DNA of 64,000 nucleotides from Paenibacillus mangrovi (GCF_022898935.1 NZ_JALIRP010000001.1:124001-188000), one strand, 5' to 3'. Positions 9,116-17,929 are shown, counted from the stretch's first letter. Notes: generated by a model from the letters alone, not told the origin. Program-made: numbers and translations.

Positions 9116-9215
9116 ATTGATATAAAACAACTTAGCGATGGCTTCCGAAGTGAGTTTTGTTACGAAGCCGTTCAATGCAGTTCATGCTCTCACAAAACTT
9201 TTAGGAGGAATTTAC

Positions 9216-10400
9216 ATGTTTCGTAAGAAATCTGTCCTTTCACTGCTATCTGTATTCGCCATTACATCTACAATCTTGGCAGGCTGCGGCAGCTCGAGCA
9301 AGGACTCAAGTTCCACTGACGCAGGCTCTGCTTCTGCAAATAATACTGCAACTTCTGCAGCTGTAAAGCCAGTTGAATTTTCCTTTTATTTCTCCGGTTC
9401 GCAGAACGTAAAGGACTTGTGGGATACGCTCATCCCGATGTTCGAGAAGCAAAATCCCGATATAAAAGTAAAACCGGTATTTATTCCATCTGGTACGGGT
9501 GCGCAGTCAACCTATGACCGTATTCTGGCAGCCAAGCAGGCAGGCAAAGGATCCGGGGATATCGACTTATATGAAGACGGACTTTCCACCATTACAAAGG
9601 GACAAAAAGATGACCTGTGGGATACGCTTAGTTCAGGCAGCATACCGAACCTTAGCAATGTGGATCAGCAAACAATGACAGATGTCTCCAACCTGGCTGT
9701 TCCTTATCGTTCGTCCGCAGTCATTCTGGCTTACAATAGTGAAAAAGTAACCGAAGTTCCTAATACCTTGGACGAGCTGTATGACTGGATTCGTAAACAT
9801 CCCGGAAAATTTGCTTATAACGATCCTTCGACGGGCGGCTCCGGTAATTCATTCGTAATGACAGCCCTGTATAAAGATTTGCCGGAAGAAGCCATTCATA
9901 ACTCCGATCCGAGCATTGAGTCTCAGTGGGACAAAGGATTTGCTCTGCTGAAGGATTTGGGGAAATATGTTTACGGCGAAGGAATTTATCCGAAGAAAAA
10001 TCAAGGTACACTTGACCTGCTGGCAAATGGCGAGGTAGATATGATCCCGGCTTGGTCGGATATGGTGCTGGAACAAGTTGCGAACGGTCAGCTCCCGGCT
10101 TCGACAAAAATCAAACAGCTGACACCTGGCTTTAACGGCGGTCCGACTTACTTGATGGTACCAAAACTGTCGGAGAAGAAAGACGCTGTATATAAATTCC
10201 TGGATTTTGTTCTTTCTCCTGAAGCACAGACGGTTGTCGTTAACAAAATGCACGGCTTCCCAGGCATCCAGCTTTCGAATATGCCACAGGAGGTTCAAGA
10301 CTCATTCAAAGGCGCATCAGAAGGCTTCCGTTCATTCAATATCGGCGACTTGGACAAAGATATGTCCATGCGTTGGCAAAGTGAAGTTGCTGCACAATGA
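9216..10400 (+). CDS. Solute-binding lipoprotein of the phosphodiester-operon importer
   Basis: A 394-residue lipoprotein with signal peptide and lipobox LAGC (Cys24), then a Ser/Ala-rich linker and an extracellular binding-protein fold (family 1 type, e.g. TYDRILAAKQAG and NSFVMTALYKDL). The ATG at 9216 follows a strong AGGAGG (9203-9208); the frame extends upstream to 9138 but that would bury the signal peptide. It is separated by 100 bp from the ATPase gene and overlaps the next permease gene by 4 bp. Ligand not readable; the neighbouring phosphoesterases point to an organophosphate such as a glycerophosphodiester. Confidence 0.92.
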   Translation: MFRKKSVLSLLSVFAITSTILAGCGSSSKDSSSTDAGSASANNTATSAAVKPVEFSFYFSGSQNVKDLWDTLIPMFEKQNPDIKVKPVFIPSGTGAQSTYDRILAAKQAGKGSGDIDLYEDGLSTITKGQKDDLWDTLSSGSIPNLSNVDQQTMTDVSNLAVPYRSSAVILAYNSEKVTEVPNTLDELYDWIRKHPGKFAYNDPSTGGSGNSFVMTALYKDLPEEAIHNSDPSIESQWDKGFALLKDLGKYVYGEGIYPKKNQGTLDLLANGEVDMIPAWSDMVLEQVANGQLPASTKIKQLTPGFNGGPTYLMVPKLSEKKDAVYKFLDFVLSPEAQTVVVNKMHGFPGIQLSNMPQEVQDSFKGASEGFRSFNIGDLDKDMSMRWQSEVAAQ

Positions 10401-11239
10401 GTAAACAAACAAAAATGGGGATACTGGGCCTGCTTCTGGTACTCCCCTCTTTTCTTGTACTGTTTGTCATCGTCGTTCTTCCGATCGCTCTTTCATTTAA
10501 AGAAAGCTTAACCAATGCATCCGGTGGCTATGATTTATCCAACTACATCTACTTGTTTACGAATAAGCTGATGCGATCCAATATCATTTTCACGCTCGAA
10601 GTCACCATCATATCTGTTCTTCTTATATTGGCGATCAGCTATGCCTTAGCGGTATACATGAGGTTCAATAATGGGGCTGTAGTGCAGTGGATTCGAAGAT
10701 TGTATATGATTCCGATGTTTATTCCCGGTGTCATCGCTACGTATGGCTTGATACAGTTGCTCGGCAACCATGGATGGGCAGCACGGATTTTATATCAGTT
10801 TGGCATCGAATCGTTTCCACGGATCATTTTTGATATGAAGGGAATCATTATCGCTAATTTATGGTTTAATATTCCGTTCACCACCATGCTGCTTGGTTCT
10901 GCGCTGTCAGCTGTTCCTAACTCAGTTATCGAAAGCGCAAAGGACGTTGGCGCCGGCACTATACAAATCTTCTTTAAATTTATCCTGCCGCTGACCTATA
11001 AAACATTGCTTGTCGGGGCTACCTTTGCCTTTATGGGCGTCATCGGCTCGTTCACGGCTCCATTCTTACTCGGGCCCAATGCGCCGCAAATGCTTGGTGT
11101 GTCGATGGAACAGGTATTCGGAGTCTTCCAGCAGAAACAGCTTGCTGCAGCACTTGCCTTCTTCACGTTCTTGCTTTGCTCCATTATGGGATTCTTCTAT
11201 ATTCGCGAGATGATTAAAGATGAGGGAGTGAAAGCATGA
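10397..11239 (+). CDS. ABC importer permease, PotB/FbpB-like
   Basis: A 280-residue membrane protein, about six transmembrane segments, with an EAA loop (ESAKDVGAGTIQIFFKFILPLTYK). It forms the transmembrane channel with the permease at 7224-8048. The start codon overlaps the binding-protein stop (ATGA), and its own stop overlaps the next start in the same way, so translation is coupled across three genes. Confidence 0.9.
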   Translation: MSKQTKMGILGLLLVLPSFLVLFVIVVLPIALSFKESLTNASGGYDLSNYIYLFTNKLMRSNIIFTLEVTIISVLLILAISYALAVYMRFNNGAVVQWIRRLYMIPMFIPGVIATYGLIQLLGNHGWAARILYQFGIESFPRIIFDMKGIIIANLWFNIPFTTMLLGSALSAVPNSVIESAKDVGAGTIQIFFKFILPLTYKTLLVGATFAFMGVIGSFTAPFLLGPNAPQMLGVSMEQVFGVFQQKQLAAALAFFTFLLCSIMGFFYIREMIKDEGVKA

Positions 11240-11703
11240 TGAGACGAATCCTTCTCGAAACGCAGGGGGAAGTGTCTCCCGTTTGTTCCAAGAGCCACAT
11301 TACGTATAAATTTCATATTAGTGAGCCGGGAGGCAAGCTGTGCATTCATTTCGCTTACGGGCCGAAGAACTTGGAAGACCGGGAGCTGTCCAAGACGCTT
11401 GTTTATGAAAGCATTGAAAAATATATTGAACCAAGCCGGCGGGAGCTCGTTCAAGCGAAATGGGAATCTTACCTGCCGCTCAAAAATTTGATCACTGTCT
11501 CTGTAGATGATCCTGACAGTCATCGTGGTGCCGGCCATCGGCATGATCCTGAACAGCTTTTGCATCTATCCATGAAAGATGCTTCTCCTGGCTTGATTAG
11601 CGGTCCGATTCATAGTGGCATGTGGGAAGTCACGCTCAGTTTGCATGCTGTTGTCACGGATCAGTGCAAGTTTTCCCTAAACATCTGGCAGGAGGAGGAA
11701 TAG
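11236..11703 (+). CDS. Stand-alone N-terminal beta domain of a CehA/McbA-type hydrolase
   Basis: A 155-residue protein without signal peptide or membrane segment. Its C-terminal part (ISGPIHSGMWEVTLSLHA..., then alternating strands) resembles the corresponding region just before the PHP domain in the fused protein at 47115-48413 (LPGSLASGEWAVLHNAYKV...). The PHP domain here is the next gene, 4 bp downstream. I infer that this is the beta-sandwich companion domain of the metallohydrolase, encoded separately and probably forming a complex with it. It overlaps the permease stop by 4 bp. No catalytic residues are recognisable by themselves. Confidence 0.7.
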   Translation: MMRRILLETQGEVSPVCSKSHITYKFHISEPGGKLCIHFAYGPKNLEDRELSKTLVYESIEKYIEPSRRELVQAKWESYLPLKNLITVSVDDPDSHRGAGHRHDPEQLLHLSMKDASPGLISGPIHSGMWEVTLSLHAVVTDQCKFSLNIWQEEE

Positions 11704-11707
11704 CGTC

Positions 11708-12697
11708 ATGAAGTGGATCGCTTGCGAACTGCACTCGCATACCTTTCACAGCGATGGGCGGCAAACGCTGCATGAGCTAGCTGCTGGTGCAAAGGCACTT
11801 GGTTTCGACTGTATCGCTCTGACTGATCATAATACCATGACCGGGTTAATGGACAAGGAGACAGTCCAGGACGAAACGGGTATTACCATCATCTCAGGTA
11901 TGGAATGGACCACCTTCTATGGGCATATGGCCACGATCGGAGTCAAGGAATTCGTGGATTGGCGTCCGGTCGGCCCCGGCGATATTCATGCCGGACTGAA
12001 ACGCGTTCATGCAAGCGGCGGTATAGCTGGGATGGCACATCCTTTTCGGATGGGAAGCCCAATCTGTACCGGCTGCTTCTGGGAATTTAAGATCGAAGAC
12101 TGGAACGATCTCGATTATATCGAGGTGTGGTCCGGGACATTTCCTTCAATTAAAAGTGACAATGCCCGTGCTTTTCAGTTATGGACAGATAAACTAAACG
12201 AAGGCTATCGAATTGCAGCTACTTCAGGTCGTGACTGGCATGTGCAGAGTACCACGGATGAACCGGTATCCGTAACCTATCTCAGTCTCGAAGAGGGAGA
12301 TGCGCAAGCGACGGAGAAGGCGGTCCGTGCGGTGGCAGCAGGTAGGGCTTCAGTAACGATAGGTCCCCTTCTAACGATGGACATTGTATGTGGAGGTTCG
12401 GCTTACGGGATCGGCAGTATTATTTCTAGAGAGGCTCTAGAGTTCGGCTGTAGTGTGAACTTGTTTGCGGATTTTTCCGTTAGACAAGGTCTCTGGGAGC
12501 TAACGGATCAGACCTATTCTCTTCGCGTGGTTGGAAATACAGGAATTATACATGAATGCTCTATTACAAGAGAAAATTCTTACTGCCAATTTGAAATGAA
12601 TGGCATCGAGGCGATCTGGGCGCGAGCAGAGCTTTGGGGCATCGTTCGCGGGGTTCACGTGTTGATTGCCTTTACGAATGCCGTTTATTTTGACTAA
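11708..12697 (+). CDS. PHP-domain phosphoesterase, CehA/McbA family
   Basis: A 329-residue metal-dependent hydrolase. PHP motifs are in order: ELHSHTFHSDG near the N-terminus (His-x-His plus Asp), ALTDHNT, a Glu in ISGMEWTT, AHPFR, and SGRDWH. These bind the metals that hydrolyse phosphoesters in PHP enzymes. Unlike the paralogue at 47115 it begins directly with the PHP domain; the missing N-terminal domain is the preceding gene. The first codon follows AGGAGGAA by a few bases. With the phosphodiesterase downstream it should act on imported phosphoesters in the cytoplasm. Confidence 0.88.
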   Translation: MKWIACELHSHTFHSDGRQTLHELAAGAKALGFDCIALTDHNTMTGLMDKETVQDETGITIISGMEWTTFYGHMATIGVKEFVDWRPVGPGDIHAGLKRVHASGGIAGMAHPFRMGSPICTGCFWEFKIEDWNDLDYIEVWSGTFPSIKSDNARAFQLWTDKLNEGYRIAATSGRDWHVQSTTDEPVSVTYLSLEEGDAQATEKAVRAVAAGRASVTIGPLLTMDIVCGGSAYGIGSIISREALEFGCSVNLFADFSVRQGLWELTDQTYSLRVVGNTGIIHECSITRENSYCQFEMNGIEAIWARAELWGIVRGVHVLIAFTNAVYFD

Positions 12698-12711
12698 GGA
12701 GAGAGCTGGTT

Positions 12712-13431
12712 ATGGCAAAATATTTTCCGATTATTACGGCCCACAGCGGATCTATGGGCACACAGGATCATACGCTGCATTCGATCGATACCGGTATTCA
12801 GCTTGGTGCTGATGTGATCGAAGAGGATATTCGAGTGACTCAAGATGGGGTCGCAGTTCTGGCTCATGATGATGAGTTTCGGACAGCTGAAGGACGTGAT
12901 TGCCAGATTTCACAAATGACTTTCGAGAAAATCCGTGAGCTAACGTCCATTGTGACGCTAGAGGACATGCTGATTCTGGTTCGGGAATCGGGCGTGACAG
13001 CCAATTTGGATCTGAAGGTGGATGAGTGCATTGAACCTGTAGCTGATTTGGTGAAAAAGCATGGCATGCAGGAGCAAGTATTTTTGTCCGGATGCGGGGC
13101 GCAGCGGGCTCTAAAGGTTCAACTGACACACCCCGAGCTGCGAAAACTGCTCAATGCCGACGATGAGTTATTCCTAATGAAAACATACAGTGAGGCAGTC
13201 GCACAGACTTGTCATGATGCACTCGCTGCTTCCTGTTTCGGTATCAACATACATTATCAGCTTGTTCGCCAGGAGCTTATGGATGCCGCTGCGGTTGCAG
13301 GATTGCCAGTTTACGTATGGACCGTTAATGAGGAAACGGAGATGAAGCAGTGCATCGATCTGGGAGTGGCTTCCATTACGGCAAGGAATGTCCTCGCGCT
13401 CGTGAATTTAAAAGAAGGCATGGCGAAATGA
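12712..13431 (+). CDS. Glycerophosphodiester phosphodiesterase (GDPD)
   Basis: A 239-residue cytoplasmic GDPD-type TIM barrel. The N-terminal catalytic motif reads TAHSGS in place of the usual AHRG, so the first His is kept but the Arg is replaced by Ser; EEDIRVTQDGVAVLAHDD supplies the metal-binding Glu/Asp and the second catalytic His; LDLKVDE and VYVWTVN are the later family motifs. It should split glycerophosphodiesters to glycerol 3-phosphate and an alcohol. The Arg-to-Ser change suggests an altered substrate. Last gene of the operon, 14 bp after the PHP gene. Confidence 0.88.
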   Translation: MAKYFPIITAHSGSMGTQDHTLHSIDTGIQLGADVIEEDIRVTQDGVAVLAHDDEFRTAEGRDCQISQMTFEKIRELTSIVTLEDMLILVRESGVTANLDLKVDECIEPVADLVKKHGMQEQVFLSGCGAQRALKVQLTHPELRKLLNADDELFLMKTYSEAVAQTCHDALAASCFGINIHYQLVRQELMDAAAVAGLPVYVWTVNEETEMKQCIDLGVASITARNVLALVNLKEGMAK

Positions 13432-13473
13432 ATAATATGATACAATACAGCTGTAACGCGTTGAATTAAGAAC

Positions 13474-13503
13474 TTGCTTCTCGTTTGCCGATTGTACTAC
13501 AAT
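13474..13503 (+). promoter_or_regulatory. Sigma-A-type promoter of the T-box leader
   Basis: TTGCTT (13474-13479) and TACAAT (13498-13503) separated by 18 bp, just upstream of the T-box RNA. Confidence 0.55.
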
Positions 13504-13529
13504 GCATTTAATTTATAACTACATCGAAA

Positions 13530-13804
13530 TTATGAAGAAGCAATGAAGGAAAGAGTAAGCGGAGAAAGGTCTTAACAGGGACGGCATGCCGATCGACTGA
13601 AAGCATCCGAGGAACACTGTCCGCCGAAGTTCATTCCGGAGCCGGTATCTGACAGCCTGCATGCAACATGCTGGCCGTAGGCATACCCGTACCCTTGCGT
13701 TAAAAGGTCTTAAGTGAGATATGCTGCAGGTTACGGGCATGTCTAATAAGGGTGGTACCACGACTCCTCGTCCCTTGGCGGATGGGAGTCTTTTTGTTTT
13801 TCTT
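13530..13804 (+). promoter_or_regulatory. T-box leader RNA, probably tRNA-Phe-responsive
   Basis: The diagnostic T-box sequence AAGGGTGGTACCACG is at 13748-13762, followed by a terminator hairpin (GACTCCTCGTCC paired with GGATGGGAGTC, 13762-13790) and TTTTTGTTTTT. Stem I begins near GAAGGAAAGAGTA. In its descending arm the candidate specifier codon is TTC (Phe) at 13630-13632, followed by A as usual. Uncharged tRNA would pair with the specifier and T-box and allow read-through into the DAHP synthase gene. This leader fills the 13432-13831 gap. The class is secure; the amino acid is inferred from one codon. Confidence 0.93.
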
Positions 13805-13831
13805 AATAGACCATAGAAGGAGAGATTCGAG

Positions 13832-14902
13832 ATGAGTCAGGGAAGATTGGAAGAGCTGCGTACGAAATTGGATGAGGTAAATCTCCAGCTGCTGGGTCTG
13901 CTGTCGGAGCGGGCCAAAATTGCGCAGGAACTCAGAGTAGAGAAAGAAAAGCAGGGCGTTCCGAAATTTGATCCGGTGCGTGAGAAAGAGATGCTGGAGA
14001 GATTGGTGGCCAGCAACGAAGGTCCTTTTGATCATGAAACGGTGCGGCATTTATTCAAGCAAATTTTTCAAGCCACATTGTCGCTACAGCAGGTGGATCA
14101 CAAGAAGCATCTGCTGGTCAGCCGCAAAGAGAAACAGGAGGATACAATCATTCAACTTGGCGACGTGACGGTCGGCGGCGGCAAGCCGATCATGATCGCA
14201 GGACCTTGCTCGGTTGAGAGCTACAAACAGGTGCGTACTGTTGCGGCGGCGCTGAAGGAAGCGGGCATCACCGTCATGCGCGGTGGCGCGTTCAAGCCGA
14301 GAACCTCTCCTTATGATTTCCAGGGGCTGGGCATTGAAGGGCTGAAAATTTTGAAGGAAGTTGCATCGGAATTCGGTCTGAAAACGATCAGCGAAATCGT
14401 GGATCCGGCCCATATCGAGCTGGCTTGCGATTACATTGACGTGATACAGATCGGTGCGAGAAACATGCAAAACTTTGAGCTCCTGAAGGCGGCAGGGGAT
14501 GTTAAAACGCCGATTCTCTTGAAACGCGGCCTGGCTGCTACATTGGATGAATTCGTGCATGCGGCGGAATACATTGTATCCCGGGGGAATACACAGGTCA
14601 TGCTGATCGAACGCGGGATCCGGACCTATGAAAAAGCAACGCGTAACACCCTGGATATCTCGGCCGTTCCGATCCTCAAGCAGGAAACGCATCTGCCGGT
14701 ACTGGTAGACGTTACGCATTCCACGGGACGCAAAGACATTCTGGCGCCATGCGCCAAAGCAGCCTTGGCAGCAGGTGCGGACGGCGTGATGGTAGAGGTG
14801 CATCCGGATCCTGCAACAGCATTATCCGATGCGGCGCAGCAGCTGAACATTCCGCAGTTCCACGATTTCTATGCAGAGGTTAAAAAGTCCGGATTAATGT
14901 AA
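13832..14902 (+). CDS. aroA: Bifunctional chorismate mutase / DAHP synthase
   Basis: A 356-residue fusion. Residues 1-90 are an AroQ-type chorismate mutase ([21 protein letters not shown]... and [10 protein letters not shown]), converting chorismate to prephenate and in this architecture usually serving as the feedback sensor. Residues about 105-356 are a type I-beta/KDOPS-like DAHP synthase with [40 protein letters not shown] and [16 protein letters not shown], condensing phosphoenolpyruvate with erythrose 4-phosphate as the first shikimate step. The arrangement equals Bacillus subtilis AroA. Expression is controlled by the T-box leader, so it rises when an aromatic amino acid runs short. 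Confidence 0.96.
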   Translation: MSQGRLEELRTKLDEVNLQLLGLLSERAKIAQELRVEKEKQGVPKFDPVREKEMLERLVASNEGPFDHETVRHLFKQIFQATLSLQQVDHKKHLLVSRKEKQEDTIIQLGDVTVGGGKPIMIAGPCSVESYKQVRTVAAALKEAGITVMRGGAFKPRTSPYDFQGLGIEGLKILKEVASEFGLKTISEIVDPAHIELACDYIDVIQIGARNMQNFELLKAAGDVKTPILLKRGLAATLDEFVHAAEYIVSRGNTQVMLIERGIRTYEKATRNTLDISAVPILKQETHLPVLVDVTHSTGRKDILAPCAKAALAAGADGVMVEVHPDPATALSDAAQQLNIPQFHDFYAEVKKSGLM

Positions 14903-15011
14903 CAGCTGTACCCGCGGATCATCCCCTTTGAAAATCCTCTAGTCATGAATATATCGGCCTTTTCGGTTCATATATTACTGCTGGTGGAAATTTTCTTGGG
15001 AGGGGATTTAC

Positions 15012-15803
15012 ATGGAAGAAGCGCTGTTTGAGCATCGGTTTTGGCTGCAGATTCTAGGAGATCACGCCCGATTTATTTATAACGCTCTATCGTCCACAGA
15101 AGCTGAGGATGTCCGGACTGCTGAGCAGTTCATTGTATGGTTCGACCAGCTGCTGGATCAGGCGCGTACGATACAACAGGCCGGGGCGCTGAATGAATTG
15201 AATGAACAAGCATATCAGGCGGTACTGAAATTGCACGCGTTCAAGCTCCGTCTTCTTGATCGGCTGCTTCTAGGCAAAGTCGTCATCGCGATGTCTCCCA
15301 CGTTTATTAACCATATGCTCAACGAGCTCGAAGAGTATGAAAGAATATTGACTGAACTGCGAAGTGGGAAGCCGGTTCCCTACTACCATCCGCTTCATCA
15401 TGATTTGCTGTGGCTGCCGGATGCCGTATTTCACTCCGCGGCCATCGCATCTGATCTCGATGGGGTGGAGCGGAGGCTGATTTACAAAAGCAAGGAATTT
15501 GAACAGCATTTCAATGAATTTTATTTAAAAGCGCTTGAATTGGTCGGGTATTTACGGACTCTGAAGACGACGTATCCCTCGATAAAAAAATTTCATCAGG
15601 ATGTAGATTTGGAGATGGCGGCTTTTATGGCATTTCTGCTGGAGGTGGAAGAGCTGGATATCAGCGCGGAGCTGCTGAGTCGTCTGAACCGGCTTGTACC
15701 GGATCATATGTATAGGGAAGAATGCTACTATTTGCAAAAACTTTCACAGTTTGGCGAGGTGCCGAAGCCGGATTGCGATCCGACCAAGCCAAGAGTACAG
15801 TAA
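15012..15803 (+). CDS. DUF2935-family protein
   Basis: A 263-residue, mostly helical cytoplasmic protein starting behind GGGAGGGG. The N-terminal EHRFWLQILGDHARFI and the later VFHSAAIASDLDGVERRL are typical of the two DUF2935 halves, each a four-helix bundle with conserved His/Glu residues that bind metal in structurally known members. Physiological function is unknown. It stands alone, 109 bp after the DAHP synthase gene and before a terminator; the 14903-15011 gap shows no clear terminator, so some read-through from the aro gene is possible. Confidence 0.85.
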   Translation: MEEALFEHRFWLQILGDHARFIYNALSSTEAEDVRTAEQFIVWFDQLLDQARTIQQAGALNELNEQAYQAVLKLHAFKLRLLDRLLLGKVVIAMSPTFINHMLNELEEYERILTELRSGKPVPYYHPLHHDLLWLPDAVFHSAAIASDLDGVERRLIYKSKEFEQHFNEFYLKALELVGYLRTLKTTYPSIKKFHQDVDLEMAAFMAFLLEVEELDISAELLSRLNRLVPDHMYREECYYLQKLSQFGEVPKPDCDPTKPRVQ

Positions 15804-15830
15804 AAAAACGTGTATCATAGAGTTTCATTA

Positions 15831-15888
15831 AAAGCACCATGAGCTGCTGCTGATTGAATGTCGGCGGCAGGTTGTGGTGCTTTTTTTT
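15831..15888 (+). terminator. Hairpin terminator after the DUF2935 gene
   Basis: AAAGCACCA pairs with TGGTGCTTT around an inner G/C-rich stem (GCTGCTGCTGA with a partly complementary GTCGGCGGCAG), followed by eight T. Confidence 0.85.
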
Positions 15889-15917
15889 GCCATTTTTGCC
15901 GTAATATCAAGGGCGCG

Positions 15918-15979
15918 AAAATATTGCTCAGCCGATCAAAAAATGTTGCTTGCCTTGAATATTAGGCGCCTTTTATGAT
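15918..15979 (+). promoter_or_regulatory. Promoter with 22-bp-spaced activator direct repeats
   Basis: Direct repeats AAAATATTGCT (15918-15928) and AAAATGTTGCT (15940-15950) differ at one base and start 22 bp apart. The second abuts a -35 element TTGCCT (15950-15955), 18 bp before -10 TATGAT (15974-15979). This layout is typical of an AraC-type activator bound next to RNA polymerase; the membrane AraC regulator of this operon is the candidate. Confidence 0.6.
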
Positions 15980-16038
15980 GAATCCATGCGGAAAGGGGCC
16001 CACAATGACCGCGAGCGCTTAAGTGAAAGGGGAAGATC

Positions 16039-16974
16039 ATGAGAGCTAACATTCAACCGCGAAAGAGATCATCTTATCGCTTACGTGAAAATATGCAGCT
16101 GTATTTGATCATGCTTCCTGTTTTGATCCATATTTTCATTTTCAGCTATATCCCGATGTACGGAATCATTATTGCATTTCAGGATTATTACCCGGGAAAA
16201 CCTTTTTTCTCGTTTCATGAAAGCGTTCACTGGGTTGGATTCCAGCACTTCATTGATTTTTTCAATGGCCCGTATTTCGGAAGACTGATGCGCAATACGT
16301 TTTTGCTCAGTTTTTATTTCCTGGTGTTCGGGTTCTGGATACCGATTCTGTTTGCACTTCTGCTGAACGAGCTAAAAAGCGGCATCTTCAAAAAATATGT
16401 GCAGACGGCAAGCTATTTGCCTCACTTTATTTCGAATGTCGTCGTTGCGGGCATGGTACTGTCCTTTATCAATACGGACGGCATCGTGAATGCGATCGTC
16501 AAGCTGTTTGGCGGAACACCGGTCGCATTAAACACGGAGCCGGGATATTTTCCGGCGATCTATACCATTACGAGCATATGGAAGTCATTCGGCTGGAGCA
16601 GCATTCTGTACTTGGCAGCCATGTCATCCGTCGATCCGCATCTGTATGAAGCTGCCAAGATGGACGGAGCCAACCGGTTCAAGCAAATGCTCCATATTAC
16701 GCTGCCATCCATTCGTCCGACCATCTTCATTTTGCTTATCTTCGCGATCGGCAATCTGCTGTCGGCGAACAGCGAGTTTATTTTATTGATTTATAACCCG
16801 ATGGTGTATGAAACGGCGGACGTCATTGGCACCTATTTGTACCGCGACGGCCTGCTTGGCGGGAATTTTAGCATGGGAACGGCAGTTGGACTGTTTATAT
16901 CGGTCATCAATTTCACGCTGCTGTATATCGCAAATTCGCTAAGCCGTAAATATTCAGATTATGCCTTGTGGTAA
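16039..16974 (+). CDS. CUT1 ABC permease, LplB-like
   Basis: A 311-residue inner-membrane permease with about six transmembrane segments; the MYGIIIAFQDYYPGKPFF opening and the EAA loop (EAAKMDGANRFKQMLHITLPSIRP) are characteristic of the LplB/YtcP-type sugar permeases. GAAAGGGGAAG precedes the ATG. It pairs with the next permease and the lipoprotein downstream; no ATPase gene is present. Substrate unknown, probably an oligosaccharide. Confidence 0.93.
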   Translation: MRANIQPRKRSSYRLRENMQLYLIMLPVLIHIFIFSYIPMYGIIIAFQDYYPGKPFFSFHESVHWVGFQHFIDFFNGPYFGRLMRNTFLLSFYFLVFGFWIPILFALLLNELKSGIFKKYVQTASYLPHFISNVVVAGMVLSFINTDGIVNAIVKLFGGTPVALNTEPGYFPAIYTITSIWKSFGWSSILYLAAMSSVDPHLYEAAKMDGANRFKQMLHITLPSIRPTIFILLIFAIGNLLSANSEFILLIYNPMVYETADVIGTYLYRDGLLGGNFSMGTAVGLFISVINFTLLYIANSLSRKYSDYALW

Positions 16975-16985
16975 GGGGGAGTACG

Positions 16986-17894
16986 ATGGCCACGGTCAGG
17001 AGAAATCCAAACAGGATCAAGCAGGGCTCGGTCGCGGTCGACATTATCCTTTATGCAATTGCGCTCGTTATATGCTTGATTACACTTTATCCTTTTTATT
17101 TCGTCATCATCATGTCGATCAGCTCGCCTTCGGAAGTGGCGGCCATGAACGTCTTTTGGTTTCCGAAAGGTTTTTTCCTCGGTTCCTATGAATTGATTGT
17201 CAGGGACACGAAAATGTGGTGGGCGTACTCCAATACGTTGATTTACGTGGGGGCCGGTACGCTGCTAAACTGCCTTACGGCTGTACTCGGGGCTTACCCG
17301 CTTACCGTACGCAATCTAAAGGGGCGAAAATGGGTGGTCACATTCTTGCTGATCCCCATGTACTTCGGGGGCGGATTAATCCCCTCCTATCTGCTGATCA
17401 ATAAGCTTGGGATGTACAACACGATGTTTGCGGTCATTATCCCCGGGATGGTCAGCATCTGGAACATCATCCTTGTCCGGACGTTTTTCACGACCATTCC
17501 TGAAGGGCTCAAGGAGTCTGCATTTATCGACGGCGCTTCCCATTTGCAGCTGCTGTTCAGAGTCATCCTGCCCATTTCCAAGCCGATCCTTGCGGTCATA
17601 GCCATCTATTCGATTGTCGGCATCTGGAACAGCTGGTTCGACGCGCTTGTATATTTGCCCAACGAGAAGCTTCATCCACTGCAAATGTATTTATACCGTG
17701 TCGTCGTCCAGCAATCGGTGGATCTGAAAATGCTATCGCTTGAAGATACCAAGAATGCGGTGGCGAACATGCTGTCAAACATCCAACTGAAATATGCGAT
17801 CATCGTATTTACGACGCTGCCCGTGATCTTTACGTATCCATTCTTCCAAAAGTATTTCATCAAGGGAGCACTTCTCGGTTCGTTAAAAGAATAA
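16986..17894 (+). CDS. CUT1 ABC permease, LplC-like
   Basis: A 302-residue permease with the LplC/YtcP motifs YPFYFVIIMSIS, FGGGLIPSYLL and an EAA loop (ESAFIDGASHLQLLFRVILPISKP). The ATG at 16986 is preferred, 5 bp after AAGGGGGA; a GTG at 16968 would overlap the end of the preceding gene and lacks a ribosome site. The C-terminus FFQKYFIKGALLGSLKE is the usual family ending. Confidence 0.93.
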   Translation: MATVRRNPNRIKQGSVAVDIILYAIALVICLITLYPFYFVIIMSISSPSEVAAMNVFWFPKGFFLGSYELIVRDTKMWWAYSNTLIYVGAGTLLNCLTAVLGAYPLTVRNLKGRKWVVTFLLIPMYFGGGLIPSYLLINKLGMYNTMFAVIIPGMVSIWNIILVRTFFTTIPEGLKESAFIDGASHLQLLFRVILPISKPILAVIAIYSIVGIWNSWFDALVYLPNEKLHPLQMYLYRVVVQQSVDLKMLSLEDTKNAVANMLSNIQLKYAIIVFTTLPVIFTYPFFQKYFIKGALLGSLKE

Positions 17895-17929
17895 CGATTT
17901 TGATATCATTCGAGGGGGAATCTAATCAT

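Noticed and set aside
9138-9215. N-terminal extension of the binding protein
   Set aside because: The signal peptide begins at 9216 right after AGGAGG.
13450-13465. Possible cre site (TGTAACGCGTTGAA)
   Set aside because: The central CG is not in register with the CcpA consensus.
13519-13761. 80-codon minus-strand frame
   Set aside because: It falls inside the T-box RNA, whose structure explains the sequence.
14084-14803. 239-codon open frame on the minus strand
   Set aside because: Antisense to the DAHP synthase domain; no independent support.
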